A stretch of DNA of 64,000 nucleotides from Chengkuizengella axinellae (GCF_030730905.1 NZ_JAVAMP010000001.1:930001-994000), one strand, 5' to 3'. Shown: positions 16,617 through 28,406, numbered from the stretch's first letter. Notes: generated by a model from the letters alone, not told the origin. Program-made: numbers and translations.

Positions 16617-17129
16617 ATGACAATAATGATTAAATTACGTGAATTAGTTACTAAGAAAGATCCGGTTGTCATTAGACAAACTTTATCTGTTTCGGATCTA
16701 ATATCTAATCGCAAGGAAATTATGAATATTACACCTTTAGAGGTGGATTTACAAGTGAAGATGGATTTTGAAGTGGCTCGTGTATGGGGAACTTGTAATG
16801 GGGAAATTCATTATGTTTGTTCCAGATGTTTAAAGGAATTTAATAAAACACTTCAAATTAACATACAAGAAGCTTTTACACAAAATTCAGAAATTGCAAA
16901 ATCTGATCCTGAGGAAAGTATTCAGTTAGTTACATCTGATGAGGTAGATATCGAACCTTACATTAGAGAATCATTTTTATTAGATTTACCTTATGCTCCA
17001 ATTTGTAAGGAATCGTGTAAGGGTTTATGCCCAACTTGCGGGATTAATAAAAATGAGGCATCTTGTACTTGTAAACAGGATCAAATTGATCCTCGTTTAG
17101 CTAAATTAAAAGATTTTTATGTTGAGTAA
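16617..17129 (+). CDS. YceD family protein (DUF177)
   Basis: About 170 residues. DUF177/YceD proteins are encoded in front of rpmF in most bacteria and are linked to 23S rRNA accumulation or large-subunit assembly. Two Cys clusters are visible, CSRC near residue 75 and a C-terminal group CKESCKGLCPTCG with CTC after it, suggesting metal binding. The start is ATG 16617, 6 nt after GAGGTGG; an ATG at 16626 is also possible. It is co-transcribed with rpmF. Confidence 0.9.
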   Translation: MTIMIKLRELVTKKDPVVIRQTLSVSDLISNRKEIMNITPLEVDLQVKMDFEVARVWGTCNGEIHYVCSRCLKEFNKTLQINIQEAFTQNSEIAKSDPEESIQLVTSDEVDIEPYIRESFLLDLPYAPICKESCKGLCPTCGINKNEASCTCKQDQIDPRLAKLKDFYVE

Positions 17130-17163
17130 TTGAGTGGACATCGAATTAAGGAGGTGGAGAATT

Positions 17164-17337
17164 ATGGCAGTACCTCAAAGGAGAACATCTAAAACTCGTC
17201 GCGACAAGCGCCGTACTCATTTCAAATTAGAAGTTCCAGGTATGGTAAAGTGTGATCAGTGTGAAGAATTAAAACTTTCTCATCATGTCTGCAAAAACTG
17301 TGGAACATATAAAGGAAGAGAAATCGCAGCAAAATAA
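17164..17337 (+). CDS. rpmF: 50S ribosomal protein L32
   Basis: 57 residues, the usual length. [17 protein letters not shown] is the standard L32 N-terminus, and CDQC...CKNC is a zinc-binding four-cysteine ribbon. It therefore belongs to the zinc-containing (C+) L32 type. The ATG at 17164 follows AAGGAGGTGGAG. A terminator follows at 17352. Confidence 0.98.
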   Translation: MAVPQRRTSKTRRDKRRTHFKLEVPGMVKCDQCEELKLSHHVCKNCGTYKGREIAAK

Positions 17338-17351
17338 TAATTTTTACAAAA

Positions 17352-17387
17352 AATAGTACTTCATTACGATGAAGTACTATTTTTTTC
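17352..17387 (+). terminator. Terminator after rpmF
   Basis: AATAGTACTTCAT (17352-17364) and ATGAAGTACTATT (17369-17381) form a perfect 13-bp stem with a TACG loop, followed by T residues. Confidence 0.93.
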
Positions 17388-17416
17388 TTCACTTTTGTGA
17401 TAAATTTATATATACT
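17388..17416 (+). promoter_or_regulatory. Promoter of the fapR operon
   Basis: TTCACT (17388-17393) and TATACT (17411-17416) are 17 nt apart. Transcription would start near 17423, inside the FapR operator. The -35 coincides with a TTCACTTTTGTG word resembling repeat family A. Confidence 0.65.
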
Positions 17417-17420
17417 ACTT

Positions 17421-17437
17421 TTAGTATCAGGTAATAA
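17421..17437. promoter_or_regulatory. FapR operator
   Basis: TTAGTATCAGGTAATAA is an imperfect 17-bp inverted repeat close to the Bacillus FapR site (TTAGTAC-type half sites). It overlaps the predicted transcription start, as known FapR sites do. Malonyl-CoA would release FapR and allow transcription. Identity of the site is inferred from sequence and position. Confidence 0.75.
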
Positions 17438-17447
17438 TTTGGTGGTG

Positions 17448-18023
17448 ATGAGAATCGGAAGGCTTCCAAAACAGAAGCGGTTATTGGAATTAGCGAATGA
17501 AATCGAACAAAATCCTTTTATAACCGATGAACAACTTACAAAGAAATTTAATGTCAGCATTCAAACGATCCGATTGGATCGAATGGAGCTTGGTATTCCT
17601 GAGCTTCGTGAAAGAATAAAATTAATGGCGGAAAAATCGTATGATCAGGTGCGTTCTCTTCAAATTGATGAAGTTATTGGAGAAGTCGTTGATTTGCAAT
17701 TAGATAAAAGCGGGATTTCTATATTTGAAATGAATGAAGAACATGTATTTTCAAAAACAAAAATAGCGAGAGGTCATCATATATTCTCTCAAGCAAATTC
17801 ATTGGCTATTGCAGTGATTGATGATGAAGTGGCATTAACAGCTTCGGCGGATATTCGTTTTATACGATCCGTTAAATTAGGAGAAAAATGTATAGCTAAA
17901 GCCTATGTTCGCAAAGATTCATTGAATCATGAAAAGGCAAATGTTGATGTATTCACTTACGTAGGTAACGAACTTGTATTTGAGGGGAACTTTGTCATTT
18001 TTCGTTCAGAACTTAAAATTTAA
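17448..18023 (+). CDS. fapR: Transcription factor FapR, fatty-acid and phospholipid repressor
   Basis: About 191 residues. The N-terminal winged helix (FITDEQLTKKFNVSIQTIRL, about 22-41) binds DNA. The C-terminal hot-dog domain senses malonyl-CoA and carries the conserved FSKTKIARGHHIFSQANSLA. FapR represses fatty-acid synthesis genes when malonyl-CoA is low. ATG 17448 is chosen because it begins at the conserved DNA-binding region; GGTGG precedes it closely. It heads the operon and appears autoregulated by the box at 17421-17437. Confidence 0.95.
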   Translation: MRIGRLPKQKRLLELANEIEQNPFITDEQLTKKFNVSIQTIRLDRMELGIPELRERIKLMAEKSYDQVRSLQIDEVIGEVVDLQLDKSGISIFEMNEEHVFSKTKIARGHHIFSQANSLAIAVIDDEVALTASADIRFIRSVKLGEKCIAKAYVRKDSLNHEKANVDVFTYVGNELVFEGNFVIFRSELKI

Positions 18024-18041
18024 CATAAGGGAGTGACTTCC

Positions 18042-19028
18042 ATGAGAATCGCAATGGATGCGATGGGTGGGGATCATGCACCTGAAGTAAACGTAAAGGG
18101 CGCTATGTTAGCCGCTAAAGATTGGACAGATATTGAAATCATATTAGTTGGTGATGAAAAACAAATTAAGCCGTTATTAGACGAGTCCATATCTAATATA
18201 AAAATTCATCATACAGATGAAATGATTTTAGCTGATGAAGAACCTGTAAAAGCTGTGCGACGGAAAAAAAACTCCTCCATGGTATTAGCTGGGAAAATGG
18301 TTAAAGACAAAAGTGCTGATGCTATGATTTCTGCTGGAAATACAGGTGCTTTAATGACTACAGGTTTATTAGTTATTGGTCGCATTCCAGGTGTAGAAAG
18401 ACCTGCATTAGCACCCACAATGCCTACGATGGACAATGCCGGAATTCTTGCTTTAGATTTAGGAGCTAATATGGATGCTTCTGAGGAGCATTTGGTACAA
18501 TATGCTGTTATGGGCAGTATTTATCGGTCCAAAATTCATGGAATGGAATCACCAAGGGTTGGATTGTTAAATGTAGGAACAGAGGCTGGAAAAGGCAGCG
18601 AGATCACAAAAGCGGTTTACCCAATGTTAGAGCAACTACCTATCAATTTTATAGGAAATGTAGAAGCAAGAGATGTATTGAATCGAAATTGTGACGTACT
18701 TGTGTGTGATGGATTTGTAGGAAATATTTTATTAAAAGCCATGGAAGGAACAGCAAATAATATTTTTTCTGTATTAAAAGTGGAATTAACGAAAAATTTC
18801 TTGAGGAAAGCAGCAGCAGCAATTTTAAAACCTAGCTTGAGTGCTTTTAAAAAGAAGATGGATTATACAACATATGGCGGTGCTCCTTTATTAGGAGTAA
18901 ATGGCGTGTGTATTAAAAGTCATGGCTCCTCTGATGCAAATGCAGTAAAAAATGCAGTTGGTCAAGCAAGAAATGCAATTCAAAAAGAATTGGTGACCTC
19001 CATTGCTTCAGAGTTCAATAAGAAATGA
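18042..19028 (+). CDS. plsX: Phosphate acyltransferase PlsX
   Basis: About 328 residues. PlsX converts acyl-ACP to acyl phosphate, the donor used by PlsY to start phospholipid synthesis. The N-terminus MRIAMDAMGGDHAPE and the later GNTGALM and LDLGANMDAS stretches are characteristic. ATG 18042 follows AAGGGAGTGA; a GTG at 18033 lies within that ribosome site. It is the second gene of the fapR operon, 18 nt after fapR. Confidence 0.96.
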   Translation: MRIAMDAMGGDHAPEVNVKGAMLAAKDWTDIEIILVGDEKQIKPLLDESISNIKIHHTDEMILADEEPVKAVRRKKNSSMVLAGKMVKDKSADAMISAGNTGALMTTGLLVIGRIPGVERPALAPTMPTMDNAGILALDLGANMDASEEHLVQYAVMGSIYRSKIHGMESPRVGLLNVGTEAGKGSEITKAVYPMLEQLPINFIGNVEARDVLNRNCDVLVCDGFVGNILLKAMEGTANNIFSVLKVELTKNFLRKAAAAILKPSLSAFKKKMDYTTYGGAPLLGVNGVCIKSHGSSDANAVKNAVGQARNAIQKELVTSIASEFNKK

Positions 19029-19040
19029 GGTTAACAGATC

Positions 19041-19976
19041 ATGAATAATATTTCAGTTGGAATCATTGGGACTGGAAAATATGTCCCTGAAAAAATATTA
19101 ACAAACAAAGAACTAGAAAAAATGGTTGATACAAATGATGAGTGGATAAAAACCCGTACTGGGATAGAAGAAAGAAGAATACTTAGTGAAGGACAATCTA
19201 CATCAGACCTTGCTTTAAAAGCATCAGAAGAAGCTTTGAAAAATGCGGGAATAACGGCTGAAGACCTTGATCTTATTGTTGTTGCAACAGTAACACCTGA
19301 TATGTCTTTTCCTTCAACAGCATGTATTTTACAGGATAAATTAGGTGCGAAAAAAGCAGCAGCTTACGATTTGTCTGCAGCTTGTTCAGGATTCATTTAC
19401 AGCTTGGCTAATGCCTCAAATTTTATAGCAAATGGTACATATAAGCATGTTCTAGTTATAGGTGCTGAAAGTTTGTCCACAATTACAGATTATACAGATC
19501 GTAACACATGTATTTTATTTGGTGATGGAGCAGGAGCAGTTGTGCTTGGACCTGTTGATGAAGGCAGAGGATTCCGTTCGTTTGAACTGGGTTCAGATGG
19601 TTCTGGAGGAGATTTGCTGAAAAAGACAGATTATATAGAGATGGAAGGCAGAGAAGTATTTAAGTTTGCCGTGCGCATTATGGGATCTGCTGCTGAAGAA
19701 GCTTTGACAAAAGCAAATATGAATAAGGCCGATATTGATTTATTAGTTCCTCATCAAGCCAATATCCGGATCATACAATCCGCATTAGAACGTTTAGAAT
19801 TATCAGAGGATAAATGTGTGATTAATTTACAGAATTATGGAAATGCATCCGCGGCATCTATACCAATTGCTCTAGCTGAAGCCAATGAACAGGGAAGAAT
19901 AAATGAAGGTGATTGTATTGTGTTGGTAGGCTTCGGTGGTGGATTAACATGGGGAGCTTCTGTACTTATTTGGTAA
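19041..19976 (+). CDS. fabH: Beta-ketoacyl-ACP synthase III FabH
   Basis: This 311-residue enzyme condenses an acyl-CoA primer with malonyl-ACP to start fatty-acid synthesis. The complete triad is visible: C115 in LSAACSGF, H238 in PHQAN and N268 in NYGNAS. It sits between plsX and fabD, unlike B. subtilis where fabHA lies elsewhere; this placement is usual in Paenibacillus-type operons. Branched-chain primer preference is likely but cannot be read from the sequence. Confidence 0.96.
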   Translation: MNNISVGIIGTGKYVPEKILTNKELEKMVDTNDEWIKTRTGIEERRILSEGQSTSDLALKASEEALKNAGITAEDLDLIVVATVTPDMSFPSTACILQDKLGAKKAAAYDLSAACSGFIYSLANASNFIANGTYKHVLVIGAESLSTITDYTDRNTCILFGDGAGAVVLGPVDEGRGFRSFELGSDGSGGDLLKKTDYIEMEGREVFKFAVRIMGSAAEEALTKANMNKADIDLLVPHQANIRIIQSALERLELSEDKCVINLQNYGNASAASIPIALAEANEQGRINEGDCIVLVGFGGGLTWGASVLIW

Positions 19977-20085
19977 CAGTTGAAACAAGTTTTTCCATGA
20001 ACACGATCTAGATCTAGTAATTGACTGCGGTGATTTGTTTCACTTTTACGGGTTGTTTTTACACTGAAATAAGGAGTGGATTAAG

Positions 20086-21760
<1,675 letters not shown>

Positions 21761-21830
21761 TTAAATATGCTTTTTGCATATGGAAATTTTATATGATTTT
21801 AAGTATAATACCATGGAGGAGGTGAACTGA

Positions 21831-22064
21831 ATGTCAGAAGTAGTAGATCGCATTAAGAAAATTATTGTTGATCGTCTTGGTGTTGATGTAGCTGAAGTTA
21901 CTCCCGAAGCATCTTTTAAAGATGATTTAGGTGCAGATTCTTTAGATGTAGTTGAGCTAATAATGGAATTAGAAGATGAGTTTGAAATGGAAATTTCTGA
22001 TGAAGATGCTGAAAAAATTAATACCGTAGGTGAAGTTGTGAATTACATAGAATCACATAAATAA
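21831..22064 (+). CDS. acpP: Acyl carrier protein
   Basis: This acidic protein of 77 residues carries the phosphopantetheine attachment serine S37 in GADSLDVVE. It shuttles acyl intermediates through fatty-acid and phospholipid synthesis. A strong GGAGGAGGTGAA-type ribosome site fits its high expression. It is followed by a hairpin at 22097 and a long leader before fabF. Confidence 0.98.
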   Translation: MSEVVDRIKKIIVDRLGVDVAEVTPEASFKDDLGADSLDVVELIMELEDEFEMEISDEDAEKINTVGEVVNYIESHK

Positions 22065-22096
22065 TTGAACCTTATATAATTTAATTAGAATCTTCA

Positions 22097-22120
22097 AGTC
22101 CCGTTCAATAACGGGACTCT
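22097..22120 (+). terminator. Hairpin after acpP
   Basis: AGTCCCGT (22097-22104) and ACGGGACT (22111-22118) form a perfect stem followed by only a weak T-rich tract. It probably gives partial termination or processing, separating highly expressed acpP from fabF. Confidence 0.65.
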
Positions 22121-22476
22121 TATCTATCATTTTATACTTGTAAATGATGTAAATAGAGGGAAAAATATAATGTTTATACATAGGAACCTTAAATTCGACG
22201 ATATCTCCGAAAGGTCACCGATTGGTGATTTTGTATTAAAAATTATTGCAAGAGTATAACGGACTCCCCTCAACCATTTTAATGTAGCGAACTAACGTTT
22301 GTTACATTTTGATTTATATGGTATAATTAACCTTACTGAAAAAATAAGTATACATAGCTATAATTTTAAAAAAAGTAATTTTCATAGAAAATGTAGTAAA
22401 TTTAATAACTAACTGAGAATCTCTCACGGTTATAGATGTCGAGGATCTCATATGTTTTATATAGAGGTGAATGTGA
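22121..22476 (+). promoter_or_regulatory. fabF upstream region with its own promoter
   Basis: There is no gene here. TTGTTA (22299-22304) and TATAAT (22322-22327), 17 nt apart, form a good sigma-A promoter starting near 22334, giving a 140-nt leader. An imperfect inverted repeat GTAGCGAAC...GTTTGTTAC (22284-22305) lies at its -35 and could be an operator. A TCACCGATTGGTGA hairpin lies at about 22216-22229. No FapR box of good quality was seen here. Confidence 0.6.
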
Positions 22477-23709
22477 ATGAATCAAAGAGTTGTGATAACA
22501 GGTTTAGGTGTCATGTCTTCCCTAGGTTCTGAACTAGAAGCATTTTGGGACAACATATTAGAGGGCAAGTCAGGAGTTTCCAATATTGAATCCATAGATG
22601 TAAGCGAAATAAGCACGAAAATTGCTGCTTCTATAAAAGATTTTAATCCTGAGAAATATATGGAAAAAAAAGAAGCGCGCAAAATGGATCGTTTTGTTCA
22701 ATTAGCTATTGCAGCCGCTACACACGCTTTAGAAGACTCTAACTTGAATATTCAAGAAGATGCAGATCCGGAAAGAGTCGGGGTTATTGTAGGCTCAGGT
22801 GTTGGTGGTCTTCAAACATGGGAGGAACAACATACAATATTACAAAAGAAAGGCCCAAAACGTGTAAGCCCATTCTTTATCCCAATGATGATTGCTAATA
22901 TGGCTTCAGGACAAATATCAATTCGTACGGGAGCTAAAGGTCCTAATACTACGCCGGTTACGGCTTGTGCAACAGGTACTCATTCCATTGGTGATTCTTA
23001 TAAAATAATACAGCGTGGTGATGCTGATATTATGATTTGTGGTGGAGCAGAAGCGCCCATTACTTTAATAGGAATGGCTGGATTTAGTTCACTTCGTGCT
23101 ATGTCAACAAGAAATGATGAGCCAGAAAAAGCTAGCCGCCCATTTGATACTGGTAGAGATGGTTTTGTTATGGGAGAAGGTTCTGGGGTTTTAATATTAG
23201 AATCTTATGAACATGCAATAAAACGAAATGCTAAAATCTACGGTGAAATTATAGGTTATGGAATGAGTGGTGATGCATATCATATTACTGATCCATCTCC
23301 AGACGGTGCTGAGCGATGTATGAAAAATGCACTAAAGGATGCTGGGATTGAACCAAAAGATGTAGATTATATCAATGCTCATGGTACTTCTACACCTGTT
23401 GGAGATATCTCTGAAACAAATGCTATTAAAAATACTTTTGGCAAGCATGCTTATGAATTGGCAGTTAGTTCAACTAAATCAATGACAGGTCATTTACTAG
23501 GTGCTGCTGGGGGAATTGAAGCTGTTATAACTGGATTAACTATAAAAAACGGTATGATCCCACCTACTATTAATCTTGATAATCAAGATCCCGATTGTGA
23601 TCTGGATTATGTAGCTAATGTAGCAAGAAAAACGGATGTTCAAATCGCATTGTCAAATTCTTTTGGTTTTGGTGGACATAATGCGAGCATCATTATGAAA
23701 AAATTATAA
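22477..23709 (+). CDS. fabF: Beta-ketoacyl-ACP synthase II FabF
   Basis: This 410-residue enzyme elongates acyl chains by condensing acyl-ACP with malonyl-ACP. The active cysteine C164 is in TACATGTHS; the two catalytic histidines are in NAHGTSTP and [10 protein letters not shown], and the final FGFGGHN is typical. The ATG follows GAGGTGAATG. It lies upstream of rnc with a short gap. Confidence 0.97.
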   Translation: MNQRVVITGLGVMSSLGSELEAFWDNILEGKSGVSNIESIDVSEISTKIAASIKDFNPEKYMEKKEARKMDRFVQLAIAAATHALEDSNLNIQEDADPERVGVIVGSGVGGLQTWEEQHTILQKKGPKRVSPFFIPMMIANMASGQISIRTGAKGPNTTPVTACATGTHSIGDSYKIIQRGDADIMICGGAEAPITLIGMAGFSSLRAMSTRNDEPEKASRPFDTGRDGFVMGEGSGVLILESYEHAIKRNAKIYGEIIGYGMSGDAYHITDPSPDGAERCMKNALKDAGIEPKDVDYINAHGTSTPVGDISETNAIKNTFGKHAYELAVSSTKSMTGHLLGAAGGIEAVITGLTIKNGMIPPTINLDNQDPDCDLDYVANVARKTDVQIALSNSFGFGGHNASIIMKKL

Positions 23710-23773
23710 ATGAAATTTGATCATATCATTCTTTCAATGGAGTCATATTTTAATCGATCAGGTGGTGAAATAT

Positions 23774-24466
23774 ATGAATCAGGATTTAAAACAATTACAG
23801 ACTAAGTTGGATATTTATTTTAAAAATCAAAAATTATTAAAGCAAGCATTTACTCATTCATCTTATGTGAATGAACATCGCTTATCTAAATATGAAGATA
23901 ATGAAAGATTAGAGTTTCTAGGTGATGCAGTACTAGAATTAACGATCTCTGAATATTTATTTCAAACCTATCGAAGATTACCAGAGGGAGAGTTAACAAA
24001 ACTAAGAGCTTCAATTGTGTGTGAGCCTTCCTTGGAAAAGTTTGCTTCGGCATTAGATTTTGGGGCATATGCGTTTCTAGGTAAAGGCGAGGAACTAACT
24101 GGAGGAAGAGCAAGGCCTGCTTTGTTGGCAGATCTTTTTGAGTCTTTTATGGGGGCACTATTTCTTGATCAAGGTTTAGAAGCAGTGAAGTCTTTCTTGG
24201 AAAAGTATATATTTCCCAAATTGTCTAGCGAAGGCAAACCTCAATTGAAAGACTATAAAACACAACTTCAAGAATTTACTCAACAACATAATATGGGTGT
24301 TATTAAATATAGAATAGTAGATGAAAGTGGTCCAGCTCATGAAAGGTTGTTTGTATCTGAAGTGAGTATGAATGATACTAGTTTAGGTCAGGGTAAAGGT
24401 CGATCAAAAAAAGAAGCAGAGCAACAAGCAGCGTCAAAAGCACTTATAAAATTAAATTATAAATAA
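23774..24466 (+). CDS. rnc: Ribonuclease III
   Basis: About 230 residues. It cleaves double-stranded RNA in rRNA maturation and mRNA and antisense turnover. The catalytic signature [14 protein letters not shown] (about 40-53) and the C-terminal double-stranded-RNA-binding domain (about 158-228, ending [15 protein letters not shown]) are intact. ATG 23774 follows AGGTGGTGA; the frame extends to 23717 without a good start. Gene order fabF-rnc-smc-ftsY is conserved. Confidence 0.96.
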   Translation: MNQDLKQLQTKLDIYFKNQKLLKQAFTHSSYVNEHRLSKYEDNERLEFLGDAVLELTISEYLFQTYRRLPEGELTKLRASIVCEPSLEKFASALDFGAYAFLGKGEELTGGRARPALLADLFESFMGALFLDQGLEAVKSFLEKYIFPKLSSEGKPQLKDYKTQLQEFTQQHNMGVIKYRIVDESGPAHERLFVSEVSMNDTSLGQGKGRSKKEAEQQAASKALIKLNYK

Positions 24467-24529
24467 TTAAATTATAGATTGATGAGCTTTTGTAGAAATC
24501 GTCGAATGAAGTTTTGGGTTTGTTAAAAA

Positions 24530-24573
24530 AGGCGCCTCAAGTATACAATAATACTTGGAGGAGCCTCTTTTCA
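24530..24573 (+). terminator. Terminator after rnc
   Basis: AGGCGCCTCAAGTAT (24530-24544) and ATACTTGGAGGAGCCT (24551-24566) form a long, slightly imperfect stem followed by CTTTTC. Confidence 0.85.
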
Positions 24574-24589
24574 TTTTTAAGGATTTTTC

Positions 24590-24738
24590 TTCACTTTTTG
24601 GTGTTCTAGGCTTATTGGGCCCCGCAAAAGTAATAGGATTATTCTTCTATGAATTTTCTTCACTTTTGTGGAAAAGTTCATGGGGTCCCCGGAAAGTATT
24701 CGGATATATCTACCTTGAATCTTGTTCACTTTTTGGGG
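24590..24738. repeat. Interspersed repeat family A, copy 2
   Basis: TTCACTTTTTGG (24590-24601), GGGCCCCGCAAAAGTAATAG (24617-24636), TTCACTTTTGTGG (24659-24671), GGGGTCCCCGGAAAGTATTC (24682-24701) and TTCACTTTTTGGGG (24725-24738) repeat the order of words in copy 1, with spacers of unrelated sequence. It ends 41 nt before smc. The overlapping ORFs on both strands are by-products of the repeat. Confidence 0.8.
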
Positions 24739-24778
24739 AGAAATTGTGGTATATTTATTCATGAGGTGAGACCTTTAT

Positions 24779-27700
24779 ATGTTTTTAAAAAGGATTGAAT
24801 TAAGTGGTTTTAAATCATTTGCTGACAAAACAGCATTAGATTTTGTACAGGGTATTACTGCTGTTGTTGGTCCAAATGGAAGTGGAAAAAGCAACATTTC
24901 TGATTCCATACGTTGGGTGTTAGGTGAACAAAGAGCTAAATCCCTTCGTGGAGGAAAAATGGAGGATATCATTTTCGCAGGTAGTGAGAAGAGAAGACCT
25001 GTGAATTTTGGAGAAGTTTCACTTACATTGGACAATACAGATGAAAAATTGTCACTGGATTTTAGTGAAGTTACTGTAACTCGTCGTATTCATCGCAGTG
25101 GCGATAGTGAATATTTCATTAATAAACAAGCTTGTAGACTGAAGGATATCATAGAGCTGTTTATGGATACTGGAATAGGTAGGGAAGCTTATTCCATCAT
25201 AGGACAAGGTAAAATTGAGGAAATATTAAGCAACCGTTCAGAAGAAAGAAGAGGCATTTTTGAAGAAGCCTCTGGCATAGTAAAATTTAAATCACGGAAA
25301 AAAGAATCAGAAAAAAAACTGGCTGAAACTGAGCAAAACTTACTCAGAATTTATGATCTTATCGCCGAATTAGAGGATCAGATTGAACCATTGCAAAAGC
25401 AGTCTGAGAAGGCCATCCTATATAAGGAATTAAAGGAACAATTAAAAACACACGACATATCCCTTTATGTATATAAAATAGAAGATTCACATCAAAACTG
25501 GAAAGCAGCTTCAGATACTTTAAACGAACTTCAAAATAAACAGATTGAGCTTTCAACAATCGTTAATCAACATGACGCTACGATTGAAAAAGACCGAATG
25601 CTTGCAAAGCAGCTTGAAGAAGAATTGGATCAATTGCAAAGCGTCTTATTAAATCTGAGCGAAGAGGTTGAGAAGAGTGAGGGTTTTGGCGAGGTTTTAA
25701 AAGAGCGCCATAAGAATTTATTACAGCAAAAATCACAGCAGCAGATTTTGATCTCTGAAAAAAATCAGCGTTTTGATAATATAAAAAATGAACAACATTC
25801 ATATGAAAACAGACTAGATTCGATTTTAAAACAACTTGAAGAAGCCGAATTCAATTTACAAGATAAACATAAACATTTAATAGGAATTACGTCAGAATTA
25901 AACATTGACTCTGAAGAACAGCTGCAAGAGAAACTTTTGAAAACAATTAATGAAATTGCGCAGGGTCAAAATGAAATTACCAATATTCAGCAACAGCTTA
26001 AAGGCAACGATGAGAAAATAGAAGAACTCGAACAATTACATAAGCTTTTAACTGAACAAAATGATGATCTTTCTAAACAAAATAAAGTGACATTAAATTC
26101 TTTGCATCAAATACAAGATGAAATCGATGTCTCTAAAGATAAATACATTCAAATCAGTGAACAAGTAAAACAAAAGCAAAGATTGTTAGAGGATATTTTG
26201 TTGACTGTACAAAAGTGGCAGCAAAAACTGAATACTTTAATTTCTAGAAAAGATACCTTTAAAGAAATGGAAAACGATTTTGATGGTTTCTTTCATGGTG
26301 TTAAGGAAGTGTTGAAAAAACGAGGTCAAACTTCCGGAGGTTTAAAAGGTGTTCATGGTGCTGTAGCTGAGTTAGTAAACGTTCCTGCTAATTTAGAAAC
26401 CGCAGTAGAAACAGCATTAGGAGGAGCTCTGCAGTTTATCGTAATGGAGAATGAACAGGACAGTCGCCAAGCTATTTCCTATTTAAAGCAGAGAAAATTA
26501 GGTCGAGCTACATTTTTACCATTAGATGTTATCAAGTCGCGATCTATTCCTTCTCATGAACTGAACAAAATGAGTCAAAATGAAGGATTCATTGGTATAG
26601 CTGCTGACTTAATACATTTTGATTCTACTTACCAATCCATCGTTTCTAATTTATTAGGTCAGGTTATTATTGCAAAAAGTTTAGAACAAGCTAATCGAAT
26701 TGCTGCTTATTGCTCATATCGATTTAAAGTAGTTACATTAGATGGCGATGTTGTAAATGCAGGTGGTTCTATGACTGGGGGGAGCGTTCAAAAGAAAAAT
26801 GCGAATCTCTTAGGTCGAAAAAGACAAATTGAAGAATTGGAGCAACAAATAATAAATTCTCAGGTACAGCTTGATCAATTACAGGAAAAAAGTAAAAACA
26901 TTAAAAAAGAAATTTCTGATACATCTTCAGAATTAGAAGAACTGAGAACAATTGGTGAACAGCTTCGTTTGCAAGAGCAGAAAATTCAGGCTGAAATCCA
27001 GCAATGCAAACAGCAAATGGAGCATACACAATCACAGATGATATCAAATCAAAAAGAAATCGATCAAATATTAGTAAAAACACAGAATTTAATAGAAAGA
27101 GAAAAAATAGAAAGTGAAAAATTATCAACAGCCAAATTAACTGAAAAAGAAACTCAACAGGTTATGAAGGAAGTTGAAGAAAACCGTAAAGAACAACAAA
27201 CCATCAAAGATGAAGTTCAAAATGAATTAACTGAATTGCGGGTGAAAGTAGCTTCTATTACACAGGAAAGGCAGGCTGCTTTAGAACAATTAGATCGTTT
27301 TCGTCAGGAATTAGAGCTGCTGCAGCAAGAAATGGATTCGAATCAACAAATTCAACAAAAGCTTGAAGTAGAAATTGAACAGAATGAACAAGAACATGTA
27401 GAACAAGTTGAAAAATTGAACCTTCTTAAAATAAACAAACAAGAATGCACCAATCAAATTGCATTTAAAAGAAAAGAGCGGGCAGACGGATTACAAACGA
27501 TTGAATTAAAAGAAAGTGAAACAAAAGAACAAAGGATAGCCCTTAAAAAAACGGAGGATAAGTTTCATCAAGTTGAAGTAAAAGCGAATCGATTGGATGT
27601 TGAGTTAGATAATTTATTAAATAAACTTTCAGAGGATTACGAGCTCAGTTTTGAACTAGCAAAAGAGCGATATCCTGTTCCTACAGATATTGTAGAAACA

Positions 27701-28363
27701 CAAGAAATGGTAAAACAATTAAAAAGAAAGATCACCTCCTTAGGTGATGTCAACCTAGGTGCAATCGATGAGTATGAACGAATTCATAATCGATTTGAAT
27801 TTTTGTCCCAGCAACAGCAGGATTTGATTGAAGCTAAAGATACACTGTATCAAGTCATTGAGCAATTAGGTGATGAAATGTCACAGCGTTTTATTACTAC
27901 TTTTGAAGAAATACGCAAAAATTTTGTCGTTGTATTTGCAAGGTTATTTGGTGGAGGAAGAGCAGATTTAGTACTAAGTGATCCAGAAAATATACTGGAA
28001 ACAGGTGTGGATATCGTTGCACAACCACCAGGAAAGAAGCTCCAGAATCTTCAGTTATTATCTGGAGGGGAAAGGGCGTTGACTGCCATTGCTTTGTTAT
28101 TTGCCATCTTACATGTTAAACCTGTGCCTTTTTGTGTATTGGATGAGGTTGAAGCAGCTCTAGATGAAGCAAATGTTACTCGTTTTGCAGAATATTTGCG
28201 AGAATTTTCACTACAAACGCAATTTATCGTTGTTACACACCGTAAAGGAACGATGGAAGAAGCAGATGTATTATATGGTATTACTATGGAAGAGGATGGA
28301 GTATCTAAACTAGTTTCTGTTCGATTAGACGAAGACGAAGATGGATTTTTCTCAGCTTCATAA
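24779..28363 (+). CDS. smc: Chromosome segregation ATPase SMC
   Basis: This 1194-residue condensin core protein has its Walker A motif GPNGSGKSN at 31-39, coiled coil 1 (about 165-500), a hinge (about 520-640, including GAVAELVNVPANLETAVETA), coiled coil 2, the ABC signature LSGGER (1094-1099) and Walker B with D1122 and E1123. It dimerises at the hinge and, with ScpAB, organises and segregates the chromosome. ATG 24779 follows GAGGTGAGA. It is full length for the family (1186 in B. subtilis) and is followed by ftsY after 43 nt. Confidence 0.98.
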   Translation: MFLKRIELSGFKSFADKTALDFVQGITAVVGPNGSGKSNISDSIRWVLGEQRAKSLRGGKMEDIIFAGSEKRRPVNFGEVSLTLDNTDEKLSLDFSEVTVTRRIHRSGDSEYFINKQACRLKDIIELFMDTGIGREAYSIIGQGKIEEILSNRSEERRGIFEEASGIVKFKSRKKESEKKLAETEQNLLRIYDLIAELEDQIEPLQKQSEKAILYKELKEQLKTHDISLYVYKIEDSHQNWKAASDTLNELQNKQIELSTIVNQHDATIEKDRMLAKQLEEELDQLQSVLLNLSEEVEKSEGFGEVLKERHKNLLQQKSQQQILISEKNQRFDNIKNEQHSYENRLDSILKQLEEAEFNLQDKHKHLIGITSELNIDSEEQLQEKLLKTINEIAQGQNEITNIQQQLKGNDEKIEELEQLHKLLTEQNDDLSKQNKVTLNSLHQIQDEIDVSKDKYIQISEQVKQKQRLLEDILLTVQKWQQKLNTLISRKDTFKEMENDFDGFFHGVKEVLKKRGQTSGGLKGVHGAVAELVNVPANLETAVETALGGALQFIVMENEQDSRQAISYLKQRKLGRATFLPLDVIKSRSIPSHELNKMSQNEGFIGIAADLIHFDSTYQSIVSNLLGQVIIAKSLEQANRIAAYCSYRFKVVTLDGDVVNAGGSMTGGSVQKKNANLLGRKRQIEELEQQIINSQVQLDQLQEKSKNIKKEISDTSSELEELRTIGEQLRLQEQKIQAEIQQCKQQMEHTQSQMISNQKEIDQILVKTQNLIEREKIESEKLSTAKLTEKETQQVMKEVEENRKEQQTIKDEVQNELTELRVKVASITQERQAALEQLDRFRQELELLQQEMDSNQQIQQKLEVEIEQNEQEHVEQVEKLNLLKINKQECTNQIAFKRKERADGLQTIELKESETKEQRIALKKTEDKFHQVEVKANRLDVELDNLLNKLSEDYELSFELAKERYPVPTDIVETQEMVKQLKRKITSLGDVNLGAIDEYERIHNRFEFLSQQQQDLIEAKDTLYQVIEQLGDEMSQRFITTFEEIRKNFVVVFARLFGGGRADLVLSDPENILETGVDIVAQPPGKKLQNLQLLSGGERALTAIALLFAILHVKPVPFCVLDEVEAALDEANVTRFAEYLREFSLQTQFIVVTHRKGTMEEADVLYGITMEEDGVSKLVSVRLDEDEDGFFSAS

Positions 28364-28406
28364 AGAATGAATTAAAAATGAATAAAGGATTAGATGGAGG
28401 ATAAAT

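Noticed and set aside
24555-24764. ORFs on both strands before smc
   Set aside because: They are created by repeat family A words, with no ribosome site and mutual overlap.
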